Shown here one piece after another: positions 1 to 15,314 of a stretch of 64,000 nt of DNA. The notes below the pieces were generated by a model. That model was not told the origin of the DNA. It ran no database searches and saw nothing but the letters and a program-made list of their open reading frames with translations. The translations under genes were made by a program, and so were the position numbers. Each line of letters opens with the position of its first letter. Within the stretch, counting starts at the first letter, position 1. This stretch comes from Tetrahymena thermophila SB210 (Eukaryota; Ciliophora; Oligohymenophorea; Hymenostomatida; Tetrahymenidae): NCBI RefSeq assembly GCF_000189635.1, contig NW_002476559.1, positions 1,837,654 through 1,901,653 on the forward strand. The letters run 5' to 3'.

Positions 1-497
1 TGAATTGACAGTCTAATGAATCTTTTGAAAAAACTTAAAAGATATGAAAAGAAATATTTGGTTGGTTGGAGTGATATCGAGTTTTTAAAAAGGTGTGAAA
101 AATTGAAAAAGAAAGATATTTTGAAGATTTGAGAAAAATTATTTGTTTAAATCTAGAGAATGATGGAGTGTAAGTAGATATTTGTGGCTAGGAAAATAAA
201 AAATGTTAAGCCTATTTAAATTGTATAAGGTGGGGAGTTGATTGATAGAGTGCGTGTTAATCAACAAAATTAACAAAGATAAAATTAAAGAATTGATTGA
301 TTAATAGCACTCTAAAAAATCTTTATTTAAACAAAGTAATGTTGAAATTTTCTGTTTAAATAAATAGAGGAGTAATAAATTGATAAATAAATTTAAGGTG
401 ATTAGTAAGCAATAATGAAAAATTAAGATATCATCAAAATAGTATTTTTAATAATTTAAATTACTTATTTATTTATTAACTTTGGTGAGATAGAATA

Positions 498-528
<31 letters not shown>

Positions 529-712
529 AAATAAATTAAAATTATTAAAAAATATAATTTGTTTGTTTGTTAATTTGATTTTTATTTATTTATTTATTTA
601 TTTATTTGCTTATGGATTGATTGATATCCGCCAAATTTAAATCGAAATATTATCAAAGAAATTTTATTTTTCAGACTTGAACAGAAAAATATCGCGCCAC
701 CGCCTGGCAAAA
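1..712. other. AT-rich noncoding stretch
   Basis: No coding region was recognised here. It holds runs of CAAT and AATA repeats (about 497-533) and TTTA repeats (about 580-606). The end nearest the minus-strand gene at 713 is presumably that gene's 3' flank. Confidence 0.6.
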
Positions 713-1948
713 TCAAAAGATTAGAAATAAATTAAAATTCTAAAATAAAATATAGTTGTTACCATCTAAGTAGTTAGTAGAATTATTCAAGTTGACATTG
801 CTGTTGAGATGACTCATTGTTGATGGTGTCAAAGCTTACTCGTTCGCTTTGCTGTTGCTTCTTTTGTGGAAACTGCTTTCTCCAAGTAAATTTTTATTTA
901 GCTGCTGCTTTAAAGTTCCATTTGTTAATAAGTTCTACTCACTTGCTTGCAAATTTTTTTGAGTTAGGGCTTGAAGGACTGAAGGGTTTGTCCAAAGCTA
1001 AGACAAGGACTCGTTGTTGAAAACTTCGCCTTCATCATCTTCCTGGTTGTTGATAGAATGCAATTATTGTTGGTAAAGGTTTGAGTTTAGAATTAATTTA
1101 GAGGTGCTCTGGTAATTCCATTTTTGAGTATTATTTGAATTTCCAACTAAAATATTTGTGTTATTTTTTACACTTTTATTTTTCAAAGAATTAAATTAGT
1201 TAAACGAATTTTGATTATAAGTTGGAGAGGAAAAATCAGCATTTATCTAAATATTTTAAATCATTTTTCCTCCTTCATAATTTTCATTTGCTTTGAAATC
1301 GCTAGTGTTGTTATTGTTATTGCTGCTATTTTTATTGTTGTTATTGTTATTCACGTTCGAATTGTCAAAAAATAATGATGATGAAAAATTATTTAGACTG
1401 TTTTCGCATGGAATATTTTTAATGGTTTTAAGTGGGTAATTTTGAATGCTGTTTCTAATGTTCGAGAAGTTATTTTAGAATCCGCTTATTCCCTTGCTTG
1501 TTGTTAAATTCAACGAGTAGGAAGTAGTATCCTTCAATGAATCAAGCATGTGATCTTCGAAGTGACTGGTTGAATTGCGCGATTGAGTTGCTGTAGTTTT
1601 TGAATTATTTTTATGATTTGAAGATTCAGGATCGTCGGAAGTTTCCAATATTGCCTTGGCTGAAATAATCGCTTTGCTGCTAGAAAGGAAAAGCTTCTTA
1701 TTCCCGTTAATTTAAAATCCATTCGAATTGCTTGCACTGCTTATGCCATTTGAAAGAGCAATATTGTTACTAAAAAAATTCTAATTTTAATCTGAAGTAT
1801 TTAATAATGTCGAATTGAATTAACGAGTGCTATTGTTAAACAATCTTGAACTGGCAAATGGGCTAATATGGTTGCTGCTATTATTCTTTGGTGAAGGAGA
1901 TTGCTCATCTCCGCTTTGCTAACCTTAAGGCATCTTGCATTCCAGCAT
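713..1948 (-). CDS. Asn/Ser-rich low-complexity protein, unknown function
   Basis: The frame is open for 411 codons on the minus strand, from the ATG at 1946-1948 to the TGA at 713-715, with TAA/TAG read as Gln. Asn, Ser and Gln dominate throughout. There is a poly-Asn run near residue 200 and an acidic patch (QEDDEGE) near residue 300. No enzyme motif, signal peptide or membrane segment is visible. The frame stays open upstream of the chosen ATG to a TGA near 2060, and an AG preceded by an A-rich tract lies near 1984, so this may be the last exon of a longer gene whose first exon I could not find. The codon-scale composition contrasts sharply with the flanking AT-only DNA, which is why I accept it as coding. 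Such Asn-rich proteins are common in ciliates; no function can be assigned. Confidence 0.6.
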
Positions 1949-4900
1949 ATGGCTGCTTTTTAAAAATAAATTTTCGTTAAAACTTTTATTTTTTTACAAA
2001 ATTTAAACACAAATAAATATGCATGAACAAATGAATAATCTAAATATTGCAATCACAAATCAAAGAATCATTCAATAAATAAATAAATAAATTAATCAAT
2101 CAATCCATCAATCAATCAATCAAAACAAGAAGAAAGTTAAAAAAATTGAAAAGGATTAAGAAATTAATGCTTATGCTTCTTTCTTTCTTTCCTTCCTTCC
2201 TTCCTTCCTTCCCCTTTTCTTAGAATTCTTTACATCTTAAAAATAATTACTCTATTCTCTATCTCATTTGATGATTCAACCAATTTCAAATAAACAAACA
2301 ATCAAGCTGCAAATAAACCAATTATTATCCAACCAATTTATTGTTTTATCTTACTTTTCATATTTGTTCAATCGTCAAATAACTCAAATTTTGCATAAAA
2401 GATATACGCGCTTACAATTTGCTTATATATTTTTTTTAGTATTTGCTAATTTGCAAAAATGAGATAAGTAAAGTAAAGTATTCAGTCTACTTCCAAATAT
2501 AAATAAATAAATAAATTTAGTTTTATTTTATCAAATTTAAATTTGGGAGTGGGCGGCTGATCTCACTCACTCAATTCATTCACAAACATATTACTCACTC
2601 AAACAATATTCACCACTGTTTGTTTGTTAATTTATAGCAGCATCGTTTGTAATTAAACATTTTTGGAATACAATCTATTTTCTAACATAAAATCAAATCT
2701 AAATTTAGCACTGCTTTTTTCTCAACAATGTGATTAACAAAACAGTTATAGTAATTTTTGAAATTATCTCTACTATATAAGTAGAATAAATATCACCAAG
2801 ATTTTTTTAGTATTTCAAAAAAAACACCGTTTTTGAGTTGCGGGTAATTGTATTAGTGAGTTATTGAGTCATTTACTCTTAGAAAATACTATAAATAGAT
2901 TGTTTAAATAGTTAAAGAGTATAATCTCTCATTACTTAATATTATTTATTGGTTTCTAGATAATAATTGAATCATTTTATTTGCTTGGATCGGCCAGTCA
3001 CTTTTACTTTTGAACATTTTGTTTGTTTATTTTGATTTGTTGAGATTTATCCTATAAAAGAACAATTTGCTTTTCATCGTTTTTTCATTGATGATGGAAG
3101 ATGATTTATTGATTTATTTATCGTGTTGCGGTTGTTATTCATATTGAAATAAACGGAGAATGAAGGATTTTACAATTGGTTGACGGAGTTGAAAAGATTG
3201 TCCTCTTTTATGTGGGGATTTTCAGCTAATTTGATATTTAGAATAAAATTAAAAATATGCTATTAAATTAAGTTATAAAATTATCCTTTTCTTAAATTAA
3301 AAATTTATATTTATATCTATCTATCTATCTCTCTATTTATGTATGTTTTTATCTATATTGAGAACCATAATGTGATTCGGGAATAGAATTTTGTCATTGT
3401 GATAATTAATTATTTTAAATATTTAGTTTATTAAAAATGAAAATTTTTATTAAGTTTTAATTTCACTCATTATTAATTTTTTAACAAATTATGTTTTGAA
3501 AATAATTAATTAGTTCAAAAATTTTAATTGAACCTATTTTTAATCAATTTAAAGATCTAGTTAAATATTATTTTTTAAATTTTAATTTAAAAATTCACCA
3601 GAAAATTACATTTAAGATATTATTTTTTAACTATTTTTAATTTCAAACTTTTTCATTTTTTTTCATAAAATAATTATTGAAACAATTTTTTTTGATAAAA
3701 TTTCTAACAAAACGCTACAAAAAAATTAAATGTTGATTCTAATTATACTTTTTTGGTGTGTTTTTATCAACTAAAGACTAATTGATAACTTAAAAGCGTG
3801 TTTGTACTCTTGATAGTTGAAAACTTTTTAAGTTGGCTTTGGAATTCATTTTTGAATAATAACTCTTATCTAAAGATAAAGGGGAAACAAAAATGGATAC
3901 TTTTGAAGAGATTGGTTTTGATTTGATTTATTGAATTAGATAGATTGATTTTCTGATTGATGAATAAAATTTCATCAAAATAAATTAACCAATTTGAAGA
4001 GGATAATTATTAATTAATTAATTTATTTATTGATTTATTAACTTTGATCCTAAAAAAATATTCTTTTAAAATAAATGGAAAAAACTTACTTTTAAACATT
4101 AATTTTTTGTGTGTTCCCTGTGTCATACAAGAATAATTTGTAGGTTTTTCTCACTCAGGATGGTTTCTTCTTTAATTTTATTGTCAAAATGAGTTCCAAA
4201 CACTATCGTACAGCGCTAGATTTAATGCAAAAAATTTGTATTTTTTTGAGGATTTTTTCTTTTTCTTCTGGTTTATGATTTTTTTGACTTTTGATTTCTG
4301 CAGCTTGATCGCTTTCTTTCTTTCTTTCTTCTTTCTAATGTGTTGATTGATATTAATTTATTTAAGATTGATTAACTTAATTATGTATTTGGATAGTTTG
4401 CTTATATGCTTGCTTATGTGTTTGTTTATTTATTTATTTATATATTAATTTATTTATTTGATTTTTTGTTTGTTTGTTTGTTTGTTTTCCCCTCTTATCT
4501 TCTTTTCTAAATTTTATTAATTTATCAAATTAAAAAAAATTATCAAAATTTTCTTTCTTTCTTGTTTAAAGAAGTTTTGTTTGTCTCTTCATCTTTTGAA
4601 TATGTATACTAAGATTGATTAATAGATACATAGATAGATATCTTAGATGCGAATACAAACAAAAAAATACCAAACAAAAATAATAAATAAAAAAGAAAGA
4701 AGGACTAGTTAATTAATTTTTTAACTCTTTCTTTTAGAGATAAGTAGAATGCTTTTATCTTTATAGATTATTAACTTTTTTTCTTTTTTCTTTTCTGATT
4801 CTTTCTTTTCTAAATATAACTATTTCGTTTCGATCAAACAAAATTTTATTTAGATGATATCCCAACCATGCTCACTCATCTCATCTCAAAATATTATCAA

Positions 4901-5945
4901 ATATTAAAATGCATTTTTTTAAATATTTTTCACAAATCTTAAACGGATTGAGTCGCAAAATCTTAAAAAACTATAATTCTAATATAAAACAAACGATGAG
5001 GCCTTGTTGATATATCTTAAAATTGACATTTCGAGCATTAACTAACTAAATTGATTTTGATAATTTAATTACAATTTAAAATAAAACCAATATAATATGA
5101 GCTAGTTAAAGTATTATAAAATTTAAAAATTCCCTCCAAAATGCGAAGTCTTACAAGTCTCCTAGCAAGTTTTTAGAAAATATAGCTGGAAAGTATCCAG
5201 AGGATCAATTCCTATAAATTAAATTTTTTTTAATTTTAAACCTATAATTTTAATAAAAAACTAAAATTTTTATTTAAAAATCAGTCAAATATGAAAGATA
5301 AATTTGTATTTTAGATGCTTATTTATTAGGAAGCAAAAAAAGTATTTTATTTTTTATTTAAATCTAAACTAAATTGTACTTTAAGTTATATTTCAAATAT
5401 CTTATTCCTGAAATTTATTAAAAAACCAACCTAAAAAATGGTTTGAATTTTGAAAAAAAGCTATTCTTTTTTGTAAAAAATAATTAAAATCTTTGATTTA
5501 ATTCAACGATTTGAATATTTTATTAAGATTTTAATTTAATTTTGAAAATTTAATTTAATTAATTTAAGAAATCACCAAAAACTTAATTTAATTAAAAAAG
5601 ATAAATTAATTAATTAATTAATTAAACACAATTTAAACCATAAATCAGATTAATTTAATTTCTAAAAAAACAACAGATAAATAAATAAATATTAATTCAA
5701 TAGTTAAATTTGAATGTTATCTCAATTAATACAAAATTATTTTGTTAGATTTCACAGATAAAACAAAAATAAACACAGAGATTTGCTAAGATATTATGTA
5801 AATAAATTCCATTTTTACTTTTTACTATTTTTATATTCAAAGAGTTTTTCAAAATGCCTTAAAAAATAATAAATAATTTTATTAATTTATCTGCTGCTTA
5901 AACAATAAATGTTGATTGATTTTTATTCATATTTTATAACTAAAT
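1949..5945. other. Long intergenic region with simple repeats
   Basis: About 4 kb without a recognisable gene on either strand. It contains CAAT/AATA runs (2075-2125), a pyrimidine CTTT/CCTT tract (about 2177-2212), a TCTA run (3317-3332) and many TTTA runs. Short open frames exist, as expected when TGA is the only stop, but none has coding-like composition. Confidence 0.55.
2177..2212. repeat. CTTT/CCTT pyrimidine microsatellite
   Basis: A near-pure tract of CTTT units passing into CCTT units, all pyrimidine on the plus strand. It lies upstream of the minus-strand Asn-rich gene. No function is implied by the sequence. Confidence 0.8.
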
Positions 5946-6960
5946 TCATTAATCGATGATAATTTAATCTGCCTTTACTCCTTTATTTGAAGCACTATCG
6001 CTATTCATGTTTATATCTCCCTGTTTCTTATCTATGCTACCAGTCTGAGGAAGGTCCTTTGTGTTTTTACTCTAAATAAATAAATAAATAATTTATATAA
6101 CAAATTACAATTTTATTATTTAATAGCGAATTAAAATAAAAATTGTATGAGCTATTTCAAAAATTCATATTTATTTTGCTATTTTAATACATATTTATTT
6201 ATTTATTTAATGCCTAAAAATAGCTATTTTATCCTTTGTGTTATTTTTATTTAATTTTTTTTTACCTTATGATGAATGTAAAGGACTATAAATCCTAACG
6301 CAATATTAAGCAAACCTATTTATTTTTTATTATTTGTAGAAAACTTTAATTTCCTCTATTTTATGCAAATTAAATTGATTACCTATGGCTAGAATGTATG
6401 CTGGTAAACCTAACATGATAGTACCTATACTATATTATTATAATACAAAATTTTTATAATTTCTTAATTTTCTGTTTTAATTAATCATTTTTATGTTGCT
6501 CTGTTCTGATAAAAGTGGAGCTTTTCGCATTGCGGATAATTGAAATTTAAAAATGAAAGCTCATTGAGCTAATTTATCTTACAATATATGGAATAATCCT
6601 CTGCCAAGCTAAGTTTCTAAGAAATTGAAGTATGTGAGCAATATTTTTAAATTGAATTCAGCCAATATAATCATCAATCCAAATACTCTATTAATTATTT
6701 TGAACAAAAATTGTTAAAAAAATAACACAAAGAGACTAAATAAGTAAACAGACAGATAGGCAAGGCATCTATCTAGCTGCTTATTCTAAATGAGTTAAAA
6801 AATTAAATGCAAATAATTACATCCAGTAAAAATTCCATATCTAATCTTTAAGAGACCATGGTTTTTGATCAGAAGAATAAACAAATCTTATGATGGGAAC
6901 AATCATTACAATTAAACCATCTAAAATAACAACAATTTTCAAGATAGTTTTTGGCTCCAT
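5946..6960 (-). CDS. COPI-associated membrane protein
   Basis: A small polytopic membrane protein of the COPI-associated family (known members sit in Golgi/vesicle membranes). I join five exons: 6821-6960, 6583-6687, 6383-6429, 6266-6315 and 5946-6071, giving 155 aa and ending in TGA. All introns are GT...AG and all phases agree. Hydrophobic segments lie near residues 5-25, 47-58, 78-98 and 100-112. The family hallmark GRGLFHIF follows the second segment at residues 75-82, assembled across an exon junction, which supports the splice model. The C-terminal 40 residues are hydrophilic and rich in Lys, Asp and Ser. The length matches family members. The exact cargo or partner cannot be read from the sequence. 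Confidence 0.85.
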
Positions 6961-7672
6961 TTCTTTTTCTGTTTTTATATATTAATCTGATACACGCTTT
7001 TGATAAATTAAAATGATATGTTTGATAGTTATTTTATTAATTGATATCTACCTATTTACTTAGTGTTATCTTTCTTTCTTTCTTGCTTGCTAACTAGTTG
7101 GTTTTATTCAAAAAATTTGTAGAAAAATTAATTTTAATTAATTCTTTACAAACAAATTCAAAATAGCTCATAAAAAATAGCTGGAAATAAACAAATAGTC
7201 ATTCACTACGAAAGGAGAAATAAGATTTATCATCTAATGTAGAGATTTTAATTAATATTAGATTTAACAAATTCCATTCAAAAACTTTTAATAAAACTAT
7301 TTAATTAAAAAAGATATATATATATATAAATATATATATATACTTTATTGATTTTATGAGCAGATTTATTTTTTCTATTTCTGGTTGTGCTAATTAAATA
7401 CTAATTGTAGTCTTTTTAAATTCTTTTAAAGTACTATTTAATGCAATATAAGGATCGTTTATAACGCCATAAATTATAAGAAATATAAGGAATGTTTGAT
7501 TATAAAATCAAATAAATTTAAAACGGGATTTATTTATTTATTTTCATCATGAAAAATGAATACATTTTTTATTAACAAACTCAAAAACAAAACAAACACA
7601 AAATCCTAAAAATAAATAAATAAATATATTTTGTTAAAAGAAAATAATCTTTTTTTATATTTAAAATAACTT

Positions 7673-7704
<32 letters not shown>

Positions 7705-8071
7705 TTTGAGTGTAGAGTTTGTTTTATGTATATTAGAATTATCACACAAAAATGAACTAAAAAGTTTGATGAAATATTTTTGATTATGAATTATTTTACT
7801 TTAATATGATTAGGAATTTAACTGAGCAAAATAAAGTAATATAATATTTATTTATTTAATTACTTACTTACTCAATATTTATACTGAATAAGAATCTAAT
7901 TTAATTATTTTGAAATTTAAAAATTTTATCAATTTCTTTCATTTAATTGCTTAAAATAATTGAAAAAAATTAAATAAAAAATTATAATTATTAATTAATT
8001 CATAAAAAATTTTAATTTCTTTAAAAAAACTAAATCGATAGATAAATAAATAATTAAACAAATTAATTAAT
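6961..8071. other. Intergenic region between divergent genes
   Basis: The space between the COPI-associated gene (minus) and the first 499-aa paralogue (plus) must hold both promoters. It has a TA microsatellite (about 7314-7342) and a TTTA run (7673-7701). No coding region was seen. Confidence 0.6.
7314..7342. repeat. TA microsatellite
   Basis: Alternating TA, interrupted once, in the upstream region shared by two divergent genes. Confidence 0.8.
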
Positions 8072-10143
8072 ATGGGAAAATAAAGGGCAAAGGCAATAAA
8101 GTTTGATAAAGAAAAAGAAAAACAAAATTAAAATGATGTGGAAGAGAGAGATGAAAAAAATCAATTAGTTTCTCAGAATAAAAAAATAAGAAAAGCTAAA
8201 TGGAAATATATATGCAGCATTTATCCCACAATACAATAAATTCAGAGCTTTTATTTGTATGGCTCACTAATTCTTCACACTAATTACGACCCAGATACTG
8301 TTTTTTCTAATTAAGCAATAGATCTAGTTCTACGCCATTAACAAATATAAAGTGTAATTATTGACAAATAGATTGGAGCTATTGAAACTAATTTTAATAT
8401 TATAAATCCTGGCTTAGTTGATTTTTCCTTCTTAGTTGAACACTACAAAAATAAATAATTATAAATATATTTTGATTTTGCCAAGAGTCTCAAGGATTTC
8501 TAAATATTTGTGAATGTAATCAACTAAAAAACAATAGACAAACAAAATGAATTGAAATCAAAACCAACACTGTTGGATGTATTTGATAAATAATATTTAG
8601 AATTTGAGAAGTGGGCTCAAAATTTAATTGAAAAACACTTTAAAGATGAGTTTTTTGGTTATAGCTTATACTAAGCTAACTACAGAAAAGGCTACGTTGA
8701 AATGAAAAAATAAGTAAATTCATAAAATTCCATTTCGCTCTTTGGTGAATCTATGAATGATGTTTATGAGGCTGAAATCTGTAAAATGAAGAACAAATCA
8801 GTTATGTTTGAAAAATGTAATTTATTTATTTAAACTCATTTGAAAATTGGTTCATTAAAAATAAAATTCTAAATTTATTCCTGATACTGGTTTTAATTTA
8901 TATTAAAGATTTTTAAAGCAAAAACTAGCTAAAAATTATTTTTATAAACCAAATGTTTAATTTTCAGAAACATCAAAAAAATAATTAATATTTAGAAAAG
9001 CCCATCATATCGAAAGGAGAGGGATATTAAAAATACACTTATTTATTTATTTTTGCTTAATAACATTTTATTTACTTTGATGATTCTGAATTTTTTAATA
9101 ATAAATTTAATTATTTGTATTTATATGCATTTGATTAAATTTTTTTAATTCATATCTAATTGAAGTTATTAAATGCTAAATGCAAATAATTAAAATAATA
9201 AAAAATGTAAATACTCTAAATTCTCTATTATTTATTTATTTATTAAATTTAACACCCCTCCCCCCAAAAACAAAACTTTTTGGCTGAATTTAAAATTTTT
9301 TATGTTATAAAATTTCGCTGAATTAATGAGGATTAATAGTAATTAATTATTATTTTTAATAATTAATTAGATTAAGATTTTAATATAGATTTAATATTGG
9401 AGTGTCTAGCTTTTGAAATTAGTGCTAATGCTAGCTCGCTGCCTTACTAAAAAAAATACTTATATTTTAGTACTATTGAGGGATTTTAACTGCCTGGAAC
9501 TTTGGAAATTTATAAAATAAAATTTTATGATTACAAGAAAAATGATCCGAATTTTTATTTTATATAAGAATTTGATTACTCTATGACTATTAATGTTCTT
9601 AAAGTTGATAATTTATGGTTAAAGAGGCTGATTAATATCAGGAAGGAGCTAGAAAATTATTAAATACCTAATAATCCACCTTTTATATTTGAAAATTCTT
9701 CAGAATTCAGCAGTCATAATAATATCTTAAATTTTAACGAAGAGGATAGTGATATTTTAAGTACAGTCAAAAATAATAATTTTATGCAGTCAGAAAAATT
9801 TGATTAAATGATAGATACCTCTTAAAATGGACAATAATATATAATAGGTAGTTTATAAGCAAGCAACTTTTTAGGTAAAAATGATAACAAATTAGCTAAT
9901 GCAGATACAGACCTATATTTTACTCCTGAGGTAATAGATTTAGCTGGCGATATAGATCGCTAAGAATACTTAAATAAGCAAGTCCTATAATTGCAATAGA
10001 AGGAAAAAATTGTTCAAAACTTAAATTAATTTTATTCTTATAAAAAGCAAGAACTAGAGCTATCTAATATTGAATATTCTTGTCAAGTTGAATACTTTTT
10101 AGATAAATATTACTCAGATCACGATAGTTCAAAGAATAGCTGA
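8072..10143 (+). CDS. Conserved ciliate protein of unknown function, copy 1
   Basis: I do not recognise the family. Exon 1 is 8072-8816 and exon 2 is 9389-10143. They join across a 572-base GT...AG intron to give 499 aa. The N-terminus is Lys/Glu/Gln-rich, followed by a mixed globular-looking region (motif YLYGSLILH near residue 60). A second conserved region in exon 2 has IEGFQLP and KFYDYKKNDP, then an Asn/Ser-rich linker and a conserved YFTPEVIDLAG block, and the protein ends in a Gln-rich probable coiled coil. Alignment with copy 2 at 13312-15314 fixed both splice sites, because conserved residues begin directly at the acceptor. The stop TGA stands where copy 2 has a Gln codon, so this copy ends four residues early. 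No catalytic motif, signal peptide or membrane span is visible. Confidence 0.8.
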
Positions 10144-10990
10144 TTCAAAGTCATCTGAGCAGCATTTAAAAGCGGCAATAAATGACAAATCTCCTTTTTA
10201 TTTATAAATTAAAAGATTTTACAAAATATTTTTTAAATTGAAAATTAAACTTATTGATTGATTATTGTGAGTGAATTAAGCCATATCTAGAAGATCAACC
10301 AACAATAATAATAGTTAATATATTATTTAGATAATCAAAACCGCAAACTTTATTCAATAATCAGTAAGTAATTACAATTCATCATTAAATAACTAACATA
10401 CTAATGAAAATACAAAATTTATAAATTAAAATACCAAATTATCTAAATAATTAATTAAATCTATATTAAATAAATACTAAATTTATTCAATAAATATAAA
10501 TAAATATATATTTCTTAATTTATTTTATTATCATACTAATATTCAAAATTGAATTTTTGTTAATTTAAAGATATAAATCAGTTTTTCTATTTAGAATAAA
10601 TTAAATTTATTGCTGAATTTATAACCACTGTTAAACAAACAACTTTAGTACATAAATATTATTTTCTTATCAAATAAAAATATTTAAATATTAGTTAATT
10701 TAATAGTTTATATAAAGTTTTTTTTATTTTAGTATTTATTTTATTTTAATATTTATTTAATTGATTGATGATACGTTTAATTCTTTATTTATTTATTTGT
10801 TAGCAAAAATAAGATTTTTATTTTTTTTAGGTATCTATCTATCTATCTATCTTACTTTTGTTCAAGGGTCTCCTTTGATTGATTATTATTAATTTGCAAA
10901 TAGCGAAATAAAAGAGTTAACACATAAATATTGCTTGAAGTAATAAATAGGCAACAAAATATAAATAATTCAGCAGATTAAACGAAAGAA
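10144..10990. other. Intergenic spacer
   Basis: AT-rich spacer between paralogue copy 1 and the kinase gene on the same strand. It starts with the old C-terminal codons of the paralogue (10144-10158), now beyond the stop. TTTA and TCTA runs are present (around 10833-10852). No gene seen. Confidence 0.6.
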
Positions 10991-12424
<1,434 letters not shown>

Positions 12425-13311
12425 TTTTCATATATTAAGCATATATGTATCTATGTAAATATTTATATTCTATTGTAAATTAAGCCATTTGAATGATGTA
12501 AGTAAAGAGCTAATTAATCAAAGTAATAATTGTAAATTTAAATAATTTATTATTATTGATGGTGAAGTTTGGATGAATGGATGGATGATTTTTTGTTATT
12601 ACATTTTGCTTAATTAAAAGAGATTAATTATTAAAATTTAAAAAATAAATTTTTTTAACTTGATAAGTTGTTTATAAAAATCTATTTACTGGTAGGAAAA
12701 TCTTTTATTTTAGTTTAATTGGGTATAAAAAAGATAATGAATGAATTTCAATATTTAATTAAGTTTAAAATATTCATAGTAGTATATTACTTACTACTCA
12801 TCAAAAATAAATATATTAGTTATTTATTTTACTCACTTTACATTATTTCTTTAAATTAAGTTATTAAATATTTATTTAAAGTTAATTTGTAGATAGATAA
12901 ATTAATTACAAAGCAGTTAAAGCATTTAATTTTTATAAATAGATTTTTTTTTATTCAGAAAAACAAATTTACTAAAATATGATATAAATTTAATCAAAAA
13001 TATAGATTTTTAAGCAATCATTTTGTATATTCGATTAGGTTTAAGATTTTAGTATAGGATAGTAAATAATGACTAGATTATTTACAAATTAAAATGATAA
13101 TTTTGTAGCCAAACAAATAGATTAAGAAACACTTATTTAGATTTATATTTATAGAAGCAGTGATAATTAATAAATTAATAAATAAATAAATAGTTAATTA
13201 GTTGGTGACTAAATCATAATTGTTAAATCATCAAAAATTTTCATTTCTTCTAAAAAACTAGATTAATTAGAAAAAAGATAAGTAAATAAATAAATATACA
13301 TACATATTACT
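12425..13311. other. Intergenic spacer
   Basis: AT-rich spacer between the kinase and paralogue copy 2. No gene or notable structure was seen apart from short AAAT/TTTA runs. Confidence 0.6.
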
Positions 13312-15314
13312 ATGGGAAAATAAGAACTTAAGGCAATTGAATGCGATACAGAAAAGGATCAGCAAAAAGAGGAAGAAGTTCAAGAATAAAATAAAAAAGT
13401 TGTTTCTTCCCGTAAAAATATAAGAAAAGCCAAATGGAAATATAGATGTGTCATGTATCCTACCATACAATAGAATTTTTGCTTTTATTTATATGGATCA
13501 TTGATTCTTCACTCTGATTATAATCCAGTTAATGTATTTTCTTCAGACACAATGGATCTAATCCAAAGACATTAATAAGTAGAAAGCGTTATTATTAACA
13601 AATAAGTTGGCGCTATTGAAATTAAATATAATATTATAAGTCCTGGAATTCTGGATTTTGCCTTCTTAGTTAAACACTTTGAAAATAAATAATTACAGTC
13701 ATTTTATAATTTCGCACAAAGTCTCAAGGATTTCAAAATATTTGTCGATGTAATCAACTAAAAAATTATTGACAAAAAAAAAATATTGAACAAGATGCCA
13801 AAGGTATTGGATATTATGGATTAACAATATTTCTAATTTGAGAAATGGGCTAACGATTTGATTGAAAAACATTTTAAAGATGAGTTTTTTTCGTATAGCT
13901 TATATTAATCAAACTACAGAAAAGGCTACGCTGAATTGAAAAAATAAGTTTCTTCACACAACACCATTTCTCTCTACGGATAATCAATAAGTGATGTTTA
14001 TGAAGCCGAAATATGCAAAATGAAGAACAAATCAGTTTAGTTTGAAAAATGTAATTTATTTTTATCAATTCATTTAATCATCAATAAAAATAAAATTCTA
14101 ATTTAATTCATGCTGCTTTATCTGAATCTAATCTAGCAAATTTATAAAACATATAAAGCTAATGTAAAAAAAATAAAATTAATTGACATTTGGTTTATAA
14201 TGCTTAAATTTAAATTACTTCATTCACTTTATGTTTAAATCTATTCCCATTCATTTTTTACAAAATAATTTATTTTTTTATAAATTAAATAAATTCTTTG
14301 AAGTATTTATTGAAATAAATTTTTGCATTAGAAATCAATTTATTTGCTACAACAAACACTTTATCATACAATTTTTTTATTTGTTGAATGGTGTTAAAAA
14401 TAAATTGATAAAACTTTTATTCATTTTAGAATTTTATTAAGAATAAATATCATCAATTTTGAATTTTTGTTCATATTTAAAATTAATTGTAATTAATGGG
14501 CTGTTTTTTATAAAAAGACTAAGATTTCAATATAGATTTATTGATGGAGTGTTTAACCTTTATAATCGGAGCTAATGCCAGCTAGCAATCATTTTAAAAA
14601 AAAAATCTCTAAATGAGCACCATCGAAGGGTTTTAATTACCAGTAACTATAGAAATTTATAAATTAAAGTTTTATGACTACAAGAAAAATGATCCAAACT
14701 TCCACTTTGTCTCTGAATATGATTACATGATGATAATTAATGTAGTTAAAGTTGACGATTTGTGGCTTAAGAGACTAATTGATATCAGAAAGGAATTGGA
14801 AAATTATAAAAAACCTAATAATCAGCCTTTTATGATTGAAGCATCATAAGAATTCAATCATATAAATAGTTTACTTTTCAAAGAAGAAGATAATGAAATT
14901 TTAAGAACTGTGAAAAAAAATAATTCTTTTAATCATATGCAGTTTGAATCGTTTGAAGATGCCATGGATTCATCTTATAAGGTAAATGAGGGTTTAATCA
15001 GCAGTTCCCATATAAGTTCTGTTGGAGTTAAAAGTGATAATGAAACAATTAATACAGATACATGCGAATATTTTACTCCTGAGGTAATCGATTTAGCTGG
15101 AAATAAAGAGCATTAAGAATATCTAAATAAACAAATAATGTAATTACAATAGAAGGATTAAATTGCTCAAAACTTAAATACATTCTTTTAGCTAAAGCAA
15201 TAAGAAATAGAGCTATCTAACATTGAGTATAGCTGCCAAGTTGAATATTTTTTGGACAAATTTTATTCTTCTGACAAAGAAGATTAAAAATAATGTCAAT
15301 TCAAAGTGGTTTGA
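13312..15314 (+). CDS. Conserved ciliate protein of unknown function, copy 2
   Basis: Paralogue of the gene at 8072-10143, with the same two-exon structure: 13312-14050 and 14536-15314, 505 aa. The intron is 485 bases and interrupts the same codon as in copy 1. Both begin MGKQ, share the KFYDYKKNDP region (residues about 290-300), the YFTPEVIDLAG block and the Gln-rich coiled-coil-like C-terminus. This copy reads four residues past the point where copy 1 stops. Protein similarity is clear along the whole length, but the linker (roughly residues 340-420) has diverged in sequence and length. The two genes flank the UMP-CMP kinase, so they were separated by, or duplicated around, that gene. Function unknown. 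Confidence 0.8.

Noticed and set aside
817..1020. Plus-strand open frame of 67 codons rich in Leu and Cys
   Set aside because: It is the shadow of the minus-strand Asn/Ser-rich coding frame, which is continuous over 411 codons.
3060..3160. Possible first exon of the Asn-rich gene (a minus-strand MNNNRNT frame)
   Set aside because: It runs into TGA without any GT donor before it, so it cannot be joined to the downstream frame.
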